A DNA stretch of 64,000 nt from Sphingomonas parapaucimobilis NBRC 15100 (GTDB lineage: Bacteria > Pseudomonadota > Alphaproteobacteria > Sphingomonadales > Sphingomonadaceae), in NCBI RefSeq assembly GCF_000787715.1, contig NZ_BBPI01000070.1:40176-104175 (forward strand), read 5' to 3'. Made by a program: the position numbers and the translations under genes. Below are positions 52,288 to 62,092 of this stretch, one piece after another (position 1 is the first letter of the stretch; each line of letters begins with the position of its first letter). Under the pieces are notes generated by a model. That model was not told the DNA's origin, did not search any database, and saw nothing but the letters and a program-made list of their open reading frames with translations.

Positions 52288-52324
52288 GAAAAACGCCCTC
52301 CTTCCGCTGGGGAAGGAGGGCGTC
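52288..52324 (-). terminator. rho-independent terminator of rne
   Basis: On the minus strand GACGCCCTCCTTCC-CCAGC-GGAAGGAGGGCGT is followed by TTTTC. Stem of 13 bp, 22 bases after the rne stop. Confidence 0.92.
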
Positions 52325-52346
52325 TTGTCAGCCGTCGCTGTGGCGA

Positions 52347-55022
52347 TCAGGTGCCGAAGGTGCGCTGCCACCAGCCGCGGCGCGGGGTTTCCCCGGTGGC
52401 GCCTTCGGCATCGGCCGCTGCCGGTTCCTCGGCCGGAGCCGGTTCGGCGGCGGGGGCTTCCTCGGCGACCGGCTCGGCGGCAACCTTGGGGGCTGCCTTC
52501 TTGCGGACGCGCTTGGGCTTGGCCGGGGCTTCGGCTTCCGCCTCGGCGACCGGAGCGACTTCCTTGGCGGCGGGTTCGGCCGCAACCTTGGGGGCCGCCT
52601 TCTTGCGGACGCGCTTGGGCTTGGCCGGGGCTTCGGCTTCCGCCTCGACCTCTGCCACCGGGGCGACCGGCGCAGGTGCTTCCTCGACGACCGGCGTCTC
52701 GACCACGTCGCTGGCGACCGGCGCGGCCTTGCGGGCACGCGGACGGCGGCGGGTCTTGGGCGCGTCGCTCGCCTCGGCCTCGGCCACCGCGAGCGGGGTC
52801 GTCACCGGCGCGGCATCGCCCGCCTCGATCGGCTCGACGATCGGCAGCGGCGCGTCCGACGCATCGTCATCCGACGCGGTATCGGTCGCAGCTTCGGCTG
52901 TGTCGTTCGCGGCACCTTCGCCACGACGACCGCCACGGCGACCGCGACGTCCGCGACGGCGGCGTCCGCCTTCGCGCGGCTCGGCTTCGGTGGCGTCGAT
53001 CGACTCGGAGGCGTCGTCCTCGGCCGATTCCTCGGCATCGGTTGCGTCCTGCTCGGCCCCGTCCTGCTCGGCGTCATCGGCGTGTTCCTCGCCTTCGGCC
53101 TGTTCGGTGCCTTCACCCTCGCCACGGTTGCGGCGACCGCGACGGCGACGACGACGCTTGCGGCCATTGCCGTCGCCTTCGTCCCGCGATTCGCGCGGGC
53201 GGGGTGCTTCGGTCGCTTCCTCCTCGACCTCGTCCTCTTCTTCCTCCTCGATCTCGTCGACCAGATCGTCCTCATCTTCCTCGACGGGGAGGAGCATGTC
53301 GATCTTGGGCGCATAGGCGGGCGGCGGGCCGGACGCCTCGACCGTCATGCGCGCACCCTCTTCCTCGCGGTCGGGGATGATCTCGACAGTCACGCCGTAG
53401 CGATCCTCGATCTCGGCGATATCGGCGCGCTTGCGGTTGAGGACATAGACGGCGGCTTCCTGGCTGGCGCGCAACGTCAGGATCGAACCGCGACCGCGCG
53501 CGGCCTCGTCCTCGATCAGGCGCAGCGCCGACAGGCCCGACGACGAGGCGGTGCGGACCAAGCCGGTGCCCTCGCAATGCGGGCAGGGGCGGGTCGAGGC
53601 CTCGAGCACGCCGGTGCGCAGGCGCTGGCGGCTCATTTCCATCAGCCCGAAGGACGAGATGCGGCCGACCTGGATGCGGGCGCGATCGTTCTTCAGCGCC
53701 TCCTTCATCGCCTTCTCGACCTTTCGGACATTGGAATTGTTGTCCATGTCGATGAAGTCGATGACGACCAGACCCGCCATGTCGCGCAGACGCAGCTGGC
53801 GCGCGATTTCCTGCGCGGCTTCCAGATTGGTCGCGGTGGCGGTCTGTTCGATATTATGCTCGCGGGTCGAACGGCCCGAGTTGATGTCGATCGAGACGAG
53901 CGCTTCGGTCGGGTTGATGACGAGGTAGCCGCCCGACTTCAGCTGGACGACCGGATTGTACATCGCGGCCAGCTGATCCTCGACATGCGCACGCTGGAAC
54001 AGCGGCACGGCATCGGCATATTGCTTCACCCGGCGGGCGTGCGCGGGCATCAGCAGGCGCATGAAGTCCTTCGCCTGGCGATAGCCTTCCTCGCCCTCGA
54101 CGATCACTTCCTCGATCTCGCGATTGTAGATGTCGCGGATCGCCCGCTTGATCAGGTCGCTGTCGCCATAGATCAGCGCAGGCGCCGACGAGTGCAGCGT
54201 CTTTTCGCGGATGCCGTCCCACAGGCGCGCGAGGTAATCGAAGTCGCGCTTGATCTCGGTCTTGGTGCGCTGAAGTCCGGCGGTGCGGACGATGCAGCCC
54301 ATGGTCGAGGGCAGCTGCATCTCGGCCATGATGGTCTTCAGGCGCTTGCGGTCTGACGCGTTGGAGATCTTCCGGCTGATGCCGCCGCCGTGCGACGTGT
54401 TGGGCATCAGCACGCAGTAACGACCCGCGAGCGACAGATAGGTCGTCAGCGCCGCGCCCTTGTTGCCGCGCTCTTCCTTGACGATCTGGACCAGCAGGAC
54501 CTGGCGGCGATGGATGACGTCCTGGATCTTGTAGCGGCGACGCAGATTCTGGCGACGCTGGCGCAGCGCCTCGACCTGGTCGTCGTTGACGGTCGACTTC
54601 TTCGGGCGGGCGGGGGCATCGCCTTCGCCGTCCTCGTCGTCATGATGGTCGTCGGCGTGGTCGCCATCATCCTCATGATCGTCGTGATCGTCCTCGTCGT
54701 CCAGCTCGGCGCGAAGTGCGGCCTCTTCGGCGGCATGCTCGGCCTCTTCGCGGAGCAGGGCTTCGCGATCTTCCTTCGGGATCTGGTAATAATCGGGGTG
54801 GATTTCCGAAAAGGCCAGGAAGCCGTGACGGTTGCCGCCGTAATCGACAAAGGCCGCCTGCAGCGACGGTTCGACGCGGGTCACCTTGGCGAGGTAGATA
54901 TTGCCCTTGAGCTGCTTGCGCTCGGCCGACTCGAAGTCGAATTCCTCGATCCGGTTACCCTTGACGACGGCCACGCGGGTTTCTTCCCGGTGGCGTGCGT
55001 CGATCAGCATACGCGTGGTCAT
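52347..55022 (-). CDS. rne: ribonuclease E/G family endoribonuclease
   Basis: 891 residues from ATG 55022 (MTTRMLIDARHREETRVAVV). The S1 domain is split by an acidic insert (about 100-130, rich in Asp, His and Glu). The catalytic core includes EALVSIDINSGRST and VVIDFIDMDNNSN, and the zinc-link CPHCEGTG. From about residue 560 on the protein is low-complexity: acidic blocks, Arg-rich blocks (RKRRRRRRGRRNRGEG) and an Ala/Lys/Pro repeat duplicated at 52471-52646. Such tails bind RNA and scaffold the degradosome. A long leader of over 400 bases precedes the gene. Confidence 0.95.
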   Translation of the reverse strand: MTTRMLIDARHREETRVAVVKGNRIEEFDFESAERKQLKGNIYLAKVTRVEPSLQAAFVDYGGNRHGFLAFSEIHPDYYQIPKEDREALLREEAEHAAEEAALRAELDDEDDHDDHEDDGDHADDHHDDEDGEGDAPARPKKSTVNDDQVEALRQRRQNLRRRYKIQDVIHRRQVLLVQIVKEERGNKGAALTTYLSLAGRYCVLMPNTSHGGGISRKISNASDRKRLKTIMAEMQLPSTMGCIVRTAGLQRTKTEIKRDFDYLARLWDGIREKTLHSSAPALIYGDSDLIKRAIRDIYNREIEEVIVEGEEGYRQAKDFMRLLMPAHARRVKQYADAVPLFQRAHVEDQLAAMYNPVVQLKSGGYLVINPTEALVSIDINSGRSTREHNIEQTATATNLEAAQEIARQLRLRDMAGLVVIDFIDMDNNSNVRKVEKAMKEALKNDRARIQVGRISSFGLMEMSRQRLRTGVLEASTRPCPHCEGTGLVRTASSSGLSALRLIEDEAARGRGSILTLRASQEAAVYVLNRKRADIAEIEDRYGVTVEIIPDREEEGARMTVEASGPPPAYAPKIDMLLPVEEDEDDLVDEIEEEEEDEVEEEATEAPRPRESRDEGDGNGRKRRRRRRGRRNRGEGEGTEQAEGEEHADDAEQDGAEQDATDAEESAEDDASESIDATEAEPREGGRRRRGRRGRRGGRRGEGAANDTAEAATDTASDDDASDAPLPIVEPIEAGDAAPVTTPLAVAEAEASDAPKTRRRPRARKAAPVASDVVETPVVEEAPAPVAPVAEVEAEAEAPAKPKRVRKKAAPKVAAEPAAKEVAPVAEAEAEAPAKPKRVRKKAAPKVAAEPVAEEAPAAEPAPAEEPAAADAEGATGETPRRGWWQRTFGT
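52471..52646 (-). repeat. in-frame tandem duplication in the rne tail
   Basis: About 74 bases are repeated with a 102-base period (34 codons) and only a few mismatches: 52471-52544 and 52573-52646. Both encode APAKPKRVRKKAAPKVAAEP. The near-identity at DNA level suggests a recent duplication or gene-conversion-like homogenisation. Confidence 0.85.
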
Positions 55023-55506
55023 TGTGAAGTCTCCACGCGCGCGCCGGGCCTGGCGGCAGCCGTCGCGCGCGGTAAATAAGGTGGGCGGCGGCGCGGGGCG
55101 CCGGTCCGCTGGAAATAACGGAAAGCGTGCCGCTTGCAGCCGCAGCATCGGCGACGGGGCCGGTGCGGACCCACGACACCGCGATCCCACCGGCAAAGGC
55201 CGGTCGGTCAGCGGGGTGGATCATATGCGTCATGCGAGCGTCAACCTGGTTGGTCCGGGCGCGAAATCCTCGCAGTCCCAGCCCTTTTAGAGATGGCCCC
55301 GTCCCGATCGTGGGAGAGGTGATCGAGGCCGGGGTCCGCAGGAGTGCTAGCATCATCGGAACGTTGGCGCAACAGGCGGAAATCTGCCGATCGGGCGGCC
55401 AAAACATGCCGAATTTCGGGTTAACCAATGGCCGTAAGGCTGGAGACAGGCACGGTCCGCTACCCGCGTGTTTCGATCTCCGGATCGTGGAAAAGGGTAT
55501 GCGGTC
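55023..55506. promoter_or_regulatory. divergent leader region between rne and amiC
   Basis: 484 bases with no credible gene. It must contain the rne promoter and 5' leader, and the amiC promoter. Long rne leaders are used for autoregulation in other bacteria; no specific hairpin like those is recognised here. An AT-rich stretch near 55405-55432 (GGGTTAACCAATGGCCGTAA) could be part of the amiC promoter. Confidence 0.35.
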
Positions 55507-56742
55507 ATGGCTTTTCGCTGGACCAGCGAGGCACAAGCCCGGCATGGTCGCCGGGTCGTGCTGATGCTGTTCACATTCCTGCTCGGGCTGTTCGCGCCGA
55601 TGAGCGCGATGGCCGCGACGGTGCAGAAGGTGGTGGTACGCGGTGCGCGCCTGATCATCCGGTTCGACACGCCGGTGAAGCGCGCGCGCAGCGTCATGCT
55701 GACCGAACAGCGCCGCGTCGCGATCGACGTGACCGGCGCGTCGCCCGGCACCGCCACGATCCGCGACGGCGTGGTGCGCGCGCTGACCCAGACCCGCATC
55801 CAGCCCGGCGTGACCCGCCTGACCTTCACGCTGGCGCAGGACGCGGCGATCTTCGACGGCGGGTTCGACGATGACGGCAAGACCCTGTCGCTGACGCTGA
55901 AACCGATGGTCGGCCGCTATACCCAGGCGAGCTTCGCGGGCGTGCTCGACTTCTTCCCGTTCCATTTCCAGCGCAAGCCCGCCTATACCCTGACCTTGCC
56001 GGTGCCCAGCCCGTCGCGCGCGCTGCCGCTGCCGCGCGTGAAGGGAGCCGACAACCGGCCGCTGGTGGTGATCGATGCCGGGCATGGCGGGGTCGATCCC
56101 GGCGCGATCAATCCGCAGACGGGCCTGCGCGAAAAGGACGTGACACTGGCCATCGCGAAGGAGATTCGCGACACGCTGGTCGCGTCGGGCCGGGTGCGCG
56201 CCGCGCTGACCCGCGAGGACGACCGCTATATCCTGCACCGCGAGCGCTATGGCATTGCGCGGCGGCTGCATGCCGACCTGTTCATCTCGATCCATTGCGA
56301 CAGCGCCGGGGCGGGGGAGGCGCGGGGCGCCACCGCCTATACCCTGTCCGACGTCGCCTCCGACAAGGAAGCCGCACGGCTGGCGGCGCGCGAGAACAAG
56401 GCGGACGTGATCGCGGGCGTCGATCTGGGCGGGAACAGCGACGTGTCCTCGATCCTGATCGACCTGACCCAGCGCGAGACGATGAATGCCTCGGCCAGCT
56501 TCGCGCGGTTGTTGGGCCGCGAGGCGCAACCGCTGATCCCGGTCAAGCCGAGCTTCCACCGCATGGCCTCGCTGATGGTGCTGAAGGCGCCCGACATGCC
56601 GTCGATCCTGTTCGAGACGGGCTATATCTCCAACATGCAGGACGCCGCGTTCCTCGACAGCGAACAGGGCCGCGAGCGGATCGCCAAGGCGGTGCTGCAG
56701 GCGGTGGAGGTGTATTTCGCGCGGCGGATGGCGGCGCGGTGA
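55507..56742 (+). CDS. amiC: N-acetylmuramoyl-L-alanine amidase
   Basis: 411 residues from ATG 55507 (MAFRWTSEAQARHGRRVVLM). A signal peptide (about 14-37, ending SAMAA) is followed by an AMIN-type beta domain (about 38-150) and a zinc amidase (Amidase_3) domain from residue 185: VIDAGHGGVDPGAI (His), LREKDVTLAIAKEI (Glu), LFISIHCDSA (His) and LFETGYISNMQDA (Glu). It cleaves stem peptides from peptidoglycan in the periplasm at division. mrcA, its usual neighbour, is found 2.8 kb downstream. Confidence 0.94.
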   Translation: MAFRWTSEAQARHGRRVVLMLFTFLLGLFAPMSAMAATVQKVVVRGARLIIRFDTPVKRARSVMLTEQRRVAIDVTGASPGTATIRDGVVRALTQTRIQPGVTRLTFTLAQDAAIFDGGFDDDGKTLSLTLKPMVGRYTQASFAGVLDFFPFHFQRKPAYTLTLPVPSPSRALPLPRVKGADNRPLVVIDAGHGGVDPGAINPQTGLREKDVTLAIAKEIRDTLVASGRVRAALTREDDRYILHRERYGIARRLHADLFISIHCDSAGAGEARGATAYTLSDVASDKEAARLAARENKADVIAGVDLGGNSDVSSILIDLTQRETMNASASFARLLGREAQPLIPVKPSFHRMASLMVLKAPDMPSILFETGYISNMQDAAFLDSEQGRERIAKAVLQAVEVYFARRMAAR

Positions 56743-56946
56743 AGCTCGCCATGTTTCCCGTTTCCCGTCGAAATCGGGAGTTTCGGGAATAAGGAAGCGG
56801 GAACAGCTTTTGGGAAAAGCGAGGCCCATGGGCGTCCGTCGGCTCAATCGACGCGGCTGGATTGCTGTTACCCGCTCCCAAACGGGAAAGCGGCGACCAG
56901 TCAGACGGATATTGTCCGATCGTAGGAAGCCTGCTTCAATGAAGCT

Positions 56947-57531
56947 ATGCGGCAAGCACTAATCATCGCGCTGGCAACTGCTTTGCCGGCCTGCGCAAGC
57001 TCCAATCATATCGGGGCTGCGTCCGACAGCACCACTACGGCCATCTACAGCCCACCTGTGCGGGTAGGTGAAGCGGGCAGCATGATATTTTTATCTAGTC
57101 CGCGTGTTGCGCCGGAAGCAGCAGCACAGGAAGGACGCGGATCGGGAAGCGGAACTACTTCGCTTCCTGAGACACAGCAGATGCCGCTCCCGCCTCCGTC
57201 AGACTGCTTCGTGCCCGGTCCTTGGATTGTCTTCTTCTCGAAAGATCGAGCAGACCTGAACAATGAGGCAAAGTCTGCGCTCACCTATTTGGTAGAGAAA
57301 GAGCGTGATCCTTGCGGCAAATTCGATCTTAACATCGAAGGGCATATAAACGCAGGTGAAAGTTCGGCGCTTTCGCGGCAACGTGCCGAAGCCGTTCGTC
57401 GTTATCTGCAAGGTCAAAAGATCGAGGTTCAAATGACCGTGCAAGCCATAGGGAATAGCAGACCAAGGGTGCCAAACACCTCCCCAGAATCGGAAATCCA
57501 TAACCCGCGCGTAGAGATTCACGCACGATAA
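56947..57531 (+). CDS. OmpA-like C-terminal domain lipoprotein
   Basis: 194 residues with a lipobox (ALPAC, Cys at about 17) after a short hydrophobic stretch, so it is a predicted lipoprotein matured by Lgt, LspA and Lnt. The C-terminal half fits the OmpA peptidoglycan-binding domain (WIVFFSKDRADLNNEAKSAL, IEGHINAGESSALSRQRAEA). GC is lower than its neighbours. It is located between amiC and mrcA together with the next two genes and may be an acquisition. Confidence 0.78.
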   Translation: MRQALIIALATALPACASSNHIGAASDSTTTAIYSPPVRVGEAGSMIFLSSPRVAPEAAAQEGRGSGSGTTSLPETQQMPLPPPSDCFVPGPWIVFFSKDRADLNNEAKSALTYLVEKERDPCGKFDLNIEGHINAGESSALSRQRAEAVRRYLQGQKIEVQMTVQAIGNSRPRVPNTSPESEIHNPRVEIHAR

Positions 57532-57649
57532 AATGGGTTGTTACGGGGGTGCCTTCGAAGCCCCTATGACCGACGATCTTCCCAAAACACCATCCCTGTG
57601 GGAATGCCCCGGCCGTCTCGCTGGTCGTTCGTTTGTGGGAACCCGGCGG

Positions 57650-58345
57650 TCAGCTGGATAACGCCATCTCGATCGCCGCTGCCGCGTGGAGAGCGGTCGT
57701 GTCGAAAATTGGCACCTCACTGTCTTCTGGCCGAACCAGCAGCATGATTTCGGTACATCCTAGAATCACCGCTTCCGCGCCGTTCTCAACCAAGCGAGCA
57801 ATGACCGCGCGGTAGGCATCACGCGACGCCGGCAGGATCTTACCGGCGACCAGCTCCTCATAGATGATGCGATGGACGGTAGCGCGGTCCTCGTCGTCTG
57901 GGACGATGACGTTGAGGCCATGCTGATCGATTAGCCGCCCCTTGTAGAAGGTGTGTTCCATCGTGAACGCGGTTCCGAGCAGTCCGACCGTCTTAACGCC
58001 GGCCGCCTTGATGCATTCGGCCGTGGGATCAGCTATGTGGAGGAGCGGCACGCCCACCGCGGCCTCAACGTCGGCCGCCATCCGGTGCATGGTGTTGGTG
58101 CATATCAGTAGCACGTCCGCGCCGCCCGCTTCGAGGCGTTGTGCCGCGTCGATCATGCGCGTCGTCAGGCCCGGCCAATCGCCCCTATGCTGCAAGTCCT
58201 CGATTTCCGCAAAGTTGAATGACCACAGGAGGCACCGGGCCGATGCGGTCGGACCGAGCCGGTCTCGCACCCCCTCGTTGAGGATGCGATAATACTCTGC
58301 GGAACTTTCCCAGCTCATGCCGCCGATCAGCCCGATCATCTTCAT
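57650..58345 (-). CDS. aspartate/glutamate racemase family protein
   Basis: 231 residues starting MKMIGLIGGMSWESSAEYYR. Two catalytic cysteines are in LLICTNTMHRMA and ILGCTEIMLLV, the pattern of aspartate racemases and related amino-acid racemases. ATG 58345 follows AAAAG. Substrate not certain. It is on the opposite strand from the amiC-mrcA genes around it. Confidence 0.9.
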   Translation of the reverse strand: MKMIGLIGGMSWESSAEYYRILNEGVRDRLGPTASARCLLWSFNFAEIEDLQHRGDWPGLTTRMIDAAQRLEAGGADVLLICTNTMHRMAADVEAAVGVPLLHIADPTAECIKAAGVKTVGLLGTAFTMEHTFYKGRLIDQHGLNVIVPDDEDRATVHRIIYEELVAGKILPASRDAYRAVIARLVENGAEAVILGCTEIMLLVRPEDSEVPIFDTTALHAAAAIEMALSS

Positions 58346-58514
58346 CTTTTAATATGTCCCTGCTTCATGCGCCTCTCGCCCAGTTGATATGGGTTTTGAG
58401 CACCCTGTCACATTCCCTTTTCACCATCCTTTTCGGGAAGCGCGACTATCTTGTGTGGAGGCCCAATGGCTGAGCATCTGGTTCCCTACGCCCGATCCGC
58501 GTAAAGGCGCGGGC

Positions 58515-59468
58515 ATGATCCGCGTCTCTGCCCTTTACCGTTTCGCCGCTTTCCCCGACCCCGCCGCGCTCCGCGAACCCTTGCTTGCCGTGGCCGAGGC
58601 GAATGGCATTCGCGGTACGCTGCTGCTCGCGAGCGAGGGGATCAACGGCACGGTGGCGGGCGCTCACGAGGCGATCGAAGCGCTGCTGGGCCATATCCGA
58701 ACGCTGCCCGGTTGCGCCGATCTCGATTACAAGGATTCCACCGCCGAGACGATGCCGTTCCACCGGATGAAGGTGCGGCTGAAGCGCGAGATCGTGTCGA
58801 TGGGCGTCGAGGGCATCGACCCCACGCGTGAGGTCGGCACCTATGTCGCGGGCGAGGACTGGAATGCGCTGATCGCCGATCCCGACACCCTTCTGATCGA
58901 CACGCGCAACGATTATGAGGTCGCGATCGGCACCTTCGATGGCGCGGTCGATCCGGGGACCAAGAGCTTCCGCGACTTCCCCGGCTGGTTCCGCGAGCAT
59001 CGCGACGAACTGATGGCGGGCAAGTCCAAGGTGGCGATGTTCTGCACCGGCGGCATACGCTGCGAAAAGGCGACCGCGTTCCTGAAGGCCGAAGGAGTGG
59101 CGGACGTCTTCCACCTCGACGGCGGCATCCTGAAATATCTGGAGACGATGCCCGAGGAGGAGAGCCGCTGGAACGGCGAATGCTTCGTGTTCGATGCGCG
59201 CGTCGCGGTCGGGCATGGGCTGGCGCAGGGCCGTCACGGCCTGTGCCATGGTTGCCGGATGCCGGTCAGTCCGGAGGATCGCACCTCGCCGCTCTATGTC
59301 GAGGGGGTGAGCTGCCCCGCCTGCCATGGCACGCGCGACGCGGAGCGGCTGGCCGCCTATGCCGAACGGCATCGGCAGGAACAGCTGGCGGCGGCGCGGG
59401 GGCAGGCGCATGTGGGCGCGCGCTACGCCTCCGATGACGGCGCGCGCGACGAACCGCCGCATCCCTGA
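58515..59468 (+). CDS. trhO: tRNA uridine(34) hydroxylase (rhodanese-like)
   Basis: 317 residues from ATG 58515 ([20 protein letters not shown]). N-terminal UPF0176 domain ([14 protein letters not shown]), then a rhodanese domain with active-site Cys in [16 protein letters not shown], and a C-terminal Cys pair region (CHGCRMPV and CPACHG). TrhO makes 5-hydroxyuridine at U34 of tRNAs. A poor ribosome binding site (GGCGCGGGC) precedes the start; upstream in-frame codons look like non-coding sequence. Confidence 0.92.
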   Translation: MIRVSALYRFAAFPDPAALREPLLAVAEANGIRGTLLLASEGINGTVAGAHEAIEALLGHIRTLPGCADLDYKDSTAETMPFHRMKVRLKREIVSMGVEGIDPTREVGTYVAGEDWNALIADPDTLLIDTRNDYEVAIGTFDGAVDPGTKSFRDFPGWFREHRDELMAGKSKVAMFCTGGIRCEKATAFLKAEGVADVFHLDGGILKYLETMPEEESRWNGECFVFDARVAVGHGLAQGRHGLCHGCRMPVSPEDRTSPLYVEGVSCPACHGTRDAERLAAYAERHRQEQLAAARGQAHVGARYASDDGARDEPPHP

Positions 59469-59534
59469 CGCGCAAACCATTCCCAGGCGGGTGGCAAGCC
59501 GGGGCGAACCTGCTACACGAAGCCCCGCAAAGCC

Positions 59535-62027
59535 ATGGCCGTCGAAACCTTTTCCCCCCCCGAACCTGCCGAACCGCCGCGCCGCCCGCTCTGGCGCCGC
59601 TGGTGGGTGCGGGTGTTCGCCGTCCTTGTGCTGCTCGCGGCGATCGGCGGCGGCGTATTCTGGTTCGTGTTCATGCGCGACCTGCCCTCGGTCGACGCGC
59701 TCAAGGCCTATGAGCCGCCGCTGCCGACCCATGTCCGCGGCATCGACGGCACCCCGATCCAGTCCTATGCGCGCGAGCGTCGGGTCGAGCTGTCCTACAA
59801 TGAATATCCGCCGCTCCTGGTCCGTGCCTTCCTGGCGGCGGAGGACAGGAGCTTCTTCGAGCATGGCGGCGTCGATTATCCGGGTCTGGCGGGCGCGGTG
59901 CTGGACTATGCCAAGAAATGGGGCACCGGGCGGCGCGCGCGCGGCGGCTCGACCATTACGCAGCAGGTCGCCAAGAACCTGCTGATCGGCGACGCCTATT
60001 CGCCGACCCGCAAGATCAAGGAGGCGATCCTCGCATATAAGATCGAGGATACGCTGACCAAGCCGCAAATCCTGGAGCTGTATCTCAACCAGATCGCGCT
60101 GGGCCGGAATGCGTTCGGCGTCGAGGCGGCGGCCCATGCCTATTTCGACAAGGAACTGGACGAGCTGACGCTGGGGCAGATGGCGTATCTGGCGCTGCTG
60201 CCCAAGGGACCGGCCAATTACGACCCCGTCCGCCACCCCGACCGCGCGCTGGAGCGCCGCGCCTATGTGCTGCGCGAGATGCTGTCGAACAACTTCATCA
60301 CCCGCGCGCAATATGATGCGGCGATGGCCGAGCCGCTGGGCACCGTGCTGCGCCGCACGCCCAAATATGCGCAGGTCGGCGGCTATTTCGTCGAGGAAGT
60401 CCGTCGCCAGCTGATCAAGCGCTACGGCGAAAAGGCGGAGAGCGGGCCGAACAGCGTCTATGACGGGGGCCTCTGGGTGCGCACATCGCTCGACACCCGG
60501 TTGCAGGACCTGGCGGCGGAAGCGCTGCGCGACGGTCTGGTCCGGTTCGAGGGCGGGCGCGGCTGGTCCGGGCCGATCCGGCACGAGGATATCGAGGACG
60601 GCAACTGGCAGCAGGTGCTGCTGAACACCAATATCGGCCTCGACTATCGCGACTGGCGCGCAGGCATCGTCACCGCCAAGGATCCGCGCGAGGCGACGAT
60701 CGGTTTCGCCAATGGCCGCACCGGCACCTTGCCGCGAAGCTTCGCGCAGATGCCGCGCCGGGGCACGGCCGCCACCGCGTTCAGCGCGCTGAAGGTCGGC
60801 GACATCATCGCCGTGTCGCCCGCGGGTGAGCAGTTCCAGCTTCGCTCCATCCCGCGCATCTCGGGCGGCTTCGTCGTCGAGGAACCCGCGACGGGCCGCG
60901 TGCTGGCGATGCAGGGCGGCTTCGATGCCCGGCTCCAGGCGTTCAACCGCGCCACCCAGGCCGAGCGCCAGCCGGGCTCGACGATCAAGCCGATCGTCTA
61001 TTCCGCCGCGCTGAACCAGGGGATGACGCCCGCCTCGATCATCGTCGACGGGCCGTTCTGCGTCGACCAGGGTGCCGGACTGGGGACGAAGTGCTTCCGC
61101 AACTTCGGCAATTCGGCGGGTGCCGGGCCGCATACGATGCGTTGGGGCATCGAGCAGTCGCGCAACCTGATGACCGTGCGGACGGCCTCGACCGTCGGCA
61201 TGAAGAACGTCGTCGCGATGATCAAGCAGATGGGGATCGGCGATTTCCCGCCCTATCTCGCCTATGCGCTGGGCGCGGGCGAGACGACGGTGGGGCAGAT
61301 GGTCAATGCCTATGCGATCCTGGCCAATAACGGGCGCGGCGGCGATCCCTCGCTGATCGACTTCGTGCAGGACCGCCACGGCAAGGTGATCTGGCCGGAG
61401 AACTGGCATGCCTGCGACCGCTGCAACGCCGCCGATTATGACGGCAAGCCGATGCCGCGCCCGGTCTCGCACCAGCGGCAGGTGCTCGACGCGATGACCG
61501 CCTATCAGATGGTCCATATCACCGAGGGCGTGATCCAGCGCGGCACCGCGACCGGACTGCGCGACCTGAATCGCCCGATGTTCGGCAAGACCGGGACCAA
61601 TAACGGCCCCACCGACGTCTGGTTCGTCGGCGGCACGCCGCAATTCGTCGGCGGCCTGTATATCGGGTACGATCATCCGCGCTCGCTGGGCGGCTATGCG
61701 CAGGGCGGGACGATCGCGGTGCCGATCTTCCACCAGTTCGCGCAAAGGGCCTATGAGGGACTCGAGAAGCTGCCCTTCCGCGCCGCGCCCGGCATCCGCA
61801 TGGTCCGCATCGACCGGGCGAGCGGGCGGCCGGTCTATGGCACCTTCCCGACCGGCGACGATCCCAAGCCCGCCGTGATCTGGGAAGCGTTCAAGCCGGA
61901 GAGCGAACCGCGCCGCCGCGCGCGCCGTGCCGCCGCCGCCGAGGCGCCCGCGACGCCGACCGGCCCGACCAGGCCCGCGCCGCCGCGCGACAGCGATTTC
62001 TTGCAAAGAGAAGGCGGAATCTACTAG
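59535..62027 (+). CDS. mrcA: penicillin-binding protein 1A
   Basis: 830 residues. A cytoplasmic tail and membrane anchor (about 28-49) precede the glycosyltransferase domain (AAEDRSFFEHGG and RGGSTITQQVAKNLL) and the transpeptidase domain with QPGSTIKP (Ser nucleophile), EQSRNLMT and GKTGTNNGPTD. The C-terminus is Arg/Ala/Pro rich. It makes and crosslinks peptidoglycan. A large antisense open frame covers much of the gene but is a high-GC shadow. Confidence 0.96.
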   Translation: MAVETFSPPEPAEPPRRPLWRRWWVRVFAVLVLLAAIGGGVFWFVFMRDLPSVDALKAYEPPLPTHVRGIDGTPIQSYARERRVELSYNEYPPLLVRAFLAAEDRSFFEHGGVDYPGLAGAVLDYAKKWGTGRRARGGSTITQQVAKNLLIGDAYSPTRKIKEAILAYKIEDTLTKPQILELYLNQIALGRNAFGVEAAAHAYFDKELDELTLGQMAYLALLPKGPANYDPVRHPDRALERRAYVLREMLSNNFITRAQYDAAMAEPLGTVLRRTPKYAQVGGYFVEEVRRQLIKRYGEKAESGPNSVYDGGLWVRTSLDTRLQDLAAEALRDGLVRFEGGRGWSGPIRHEDIEDGNWQQVLLNTNIGLDYRDWRAGIVTAKDPREATIGFANGRTGTLPRSFAQMPRRGTAATAFSALKVGDIIAVSPAGEQFQLRSIPRISGGFVVEEPATGRVLAMQGGFDARLQAFNRATQAERQPGSTIKPIVYSAALNQGMTPASIIVDGPFCVDQGAGLGTKCFRNFGNSAGAGPHTMRWGIEQSRNLMTVRTASTVGMKNVVAMIKQMGIGDFPPYLAYALGAGETTVGQMVNAYAILANNGRGGDPSLIDFVQDRHGKVIWPENWHACDRCNAADYDGKPMPRPVSHQRQVLDAMTAYQMVHITEGVIQRGTATGLRDLNRPMFGKTGTNNGPTDVWFVGGTPQFVGGLYIGYDHPRSLGGYAQGGTIAVPIFHQFAQRAYEGLEKLPFRAAPGIRMVRIDRASGRPVYGTFPTGDDPKPAVIWEAFKPESEPRRRARRAAAAEAPATPTGPTRPAPPRDSDFLQREGGIY

Positions 62028-62092
62028 CCCGCTTCCCATATTCGTTTTGCCGTCCGGTTTGGGCGGCCGTACGACCGATTCGGAGAATTTTC

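Noticed and set aside
58446..62039. 1197-codon open frame on the minus strand across trhO and mrcA
   Set aside because: It is the antisense shadow of two certain genes with clear catalytic motifs; high GC keeps that frame open. Composition (His, Arg, Asp, Ala biased) is shadow-like and no family is recognisable.
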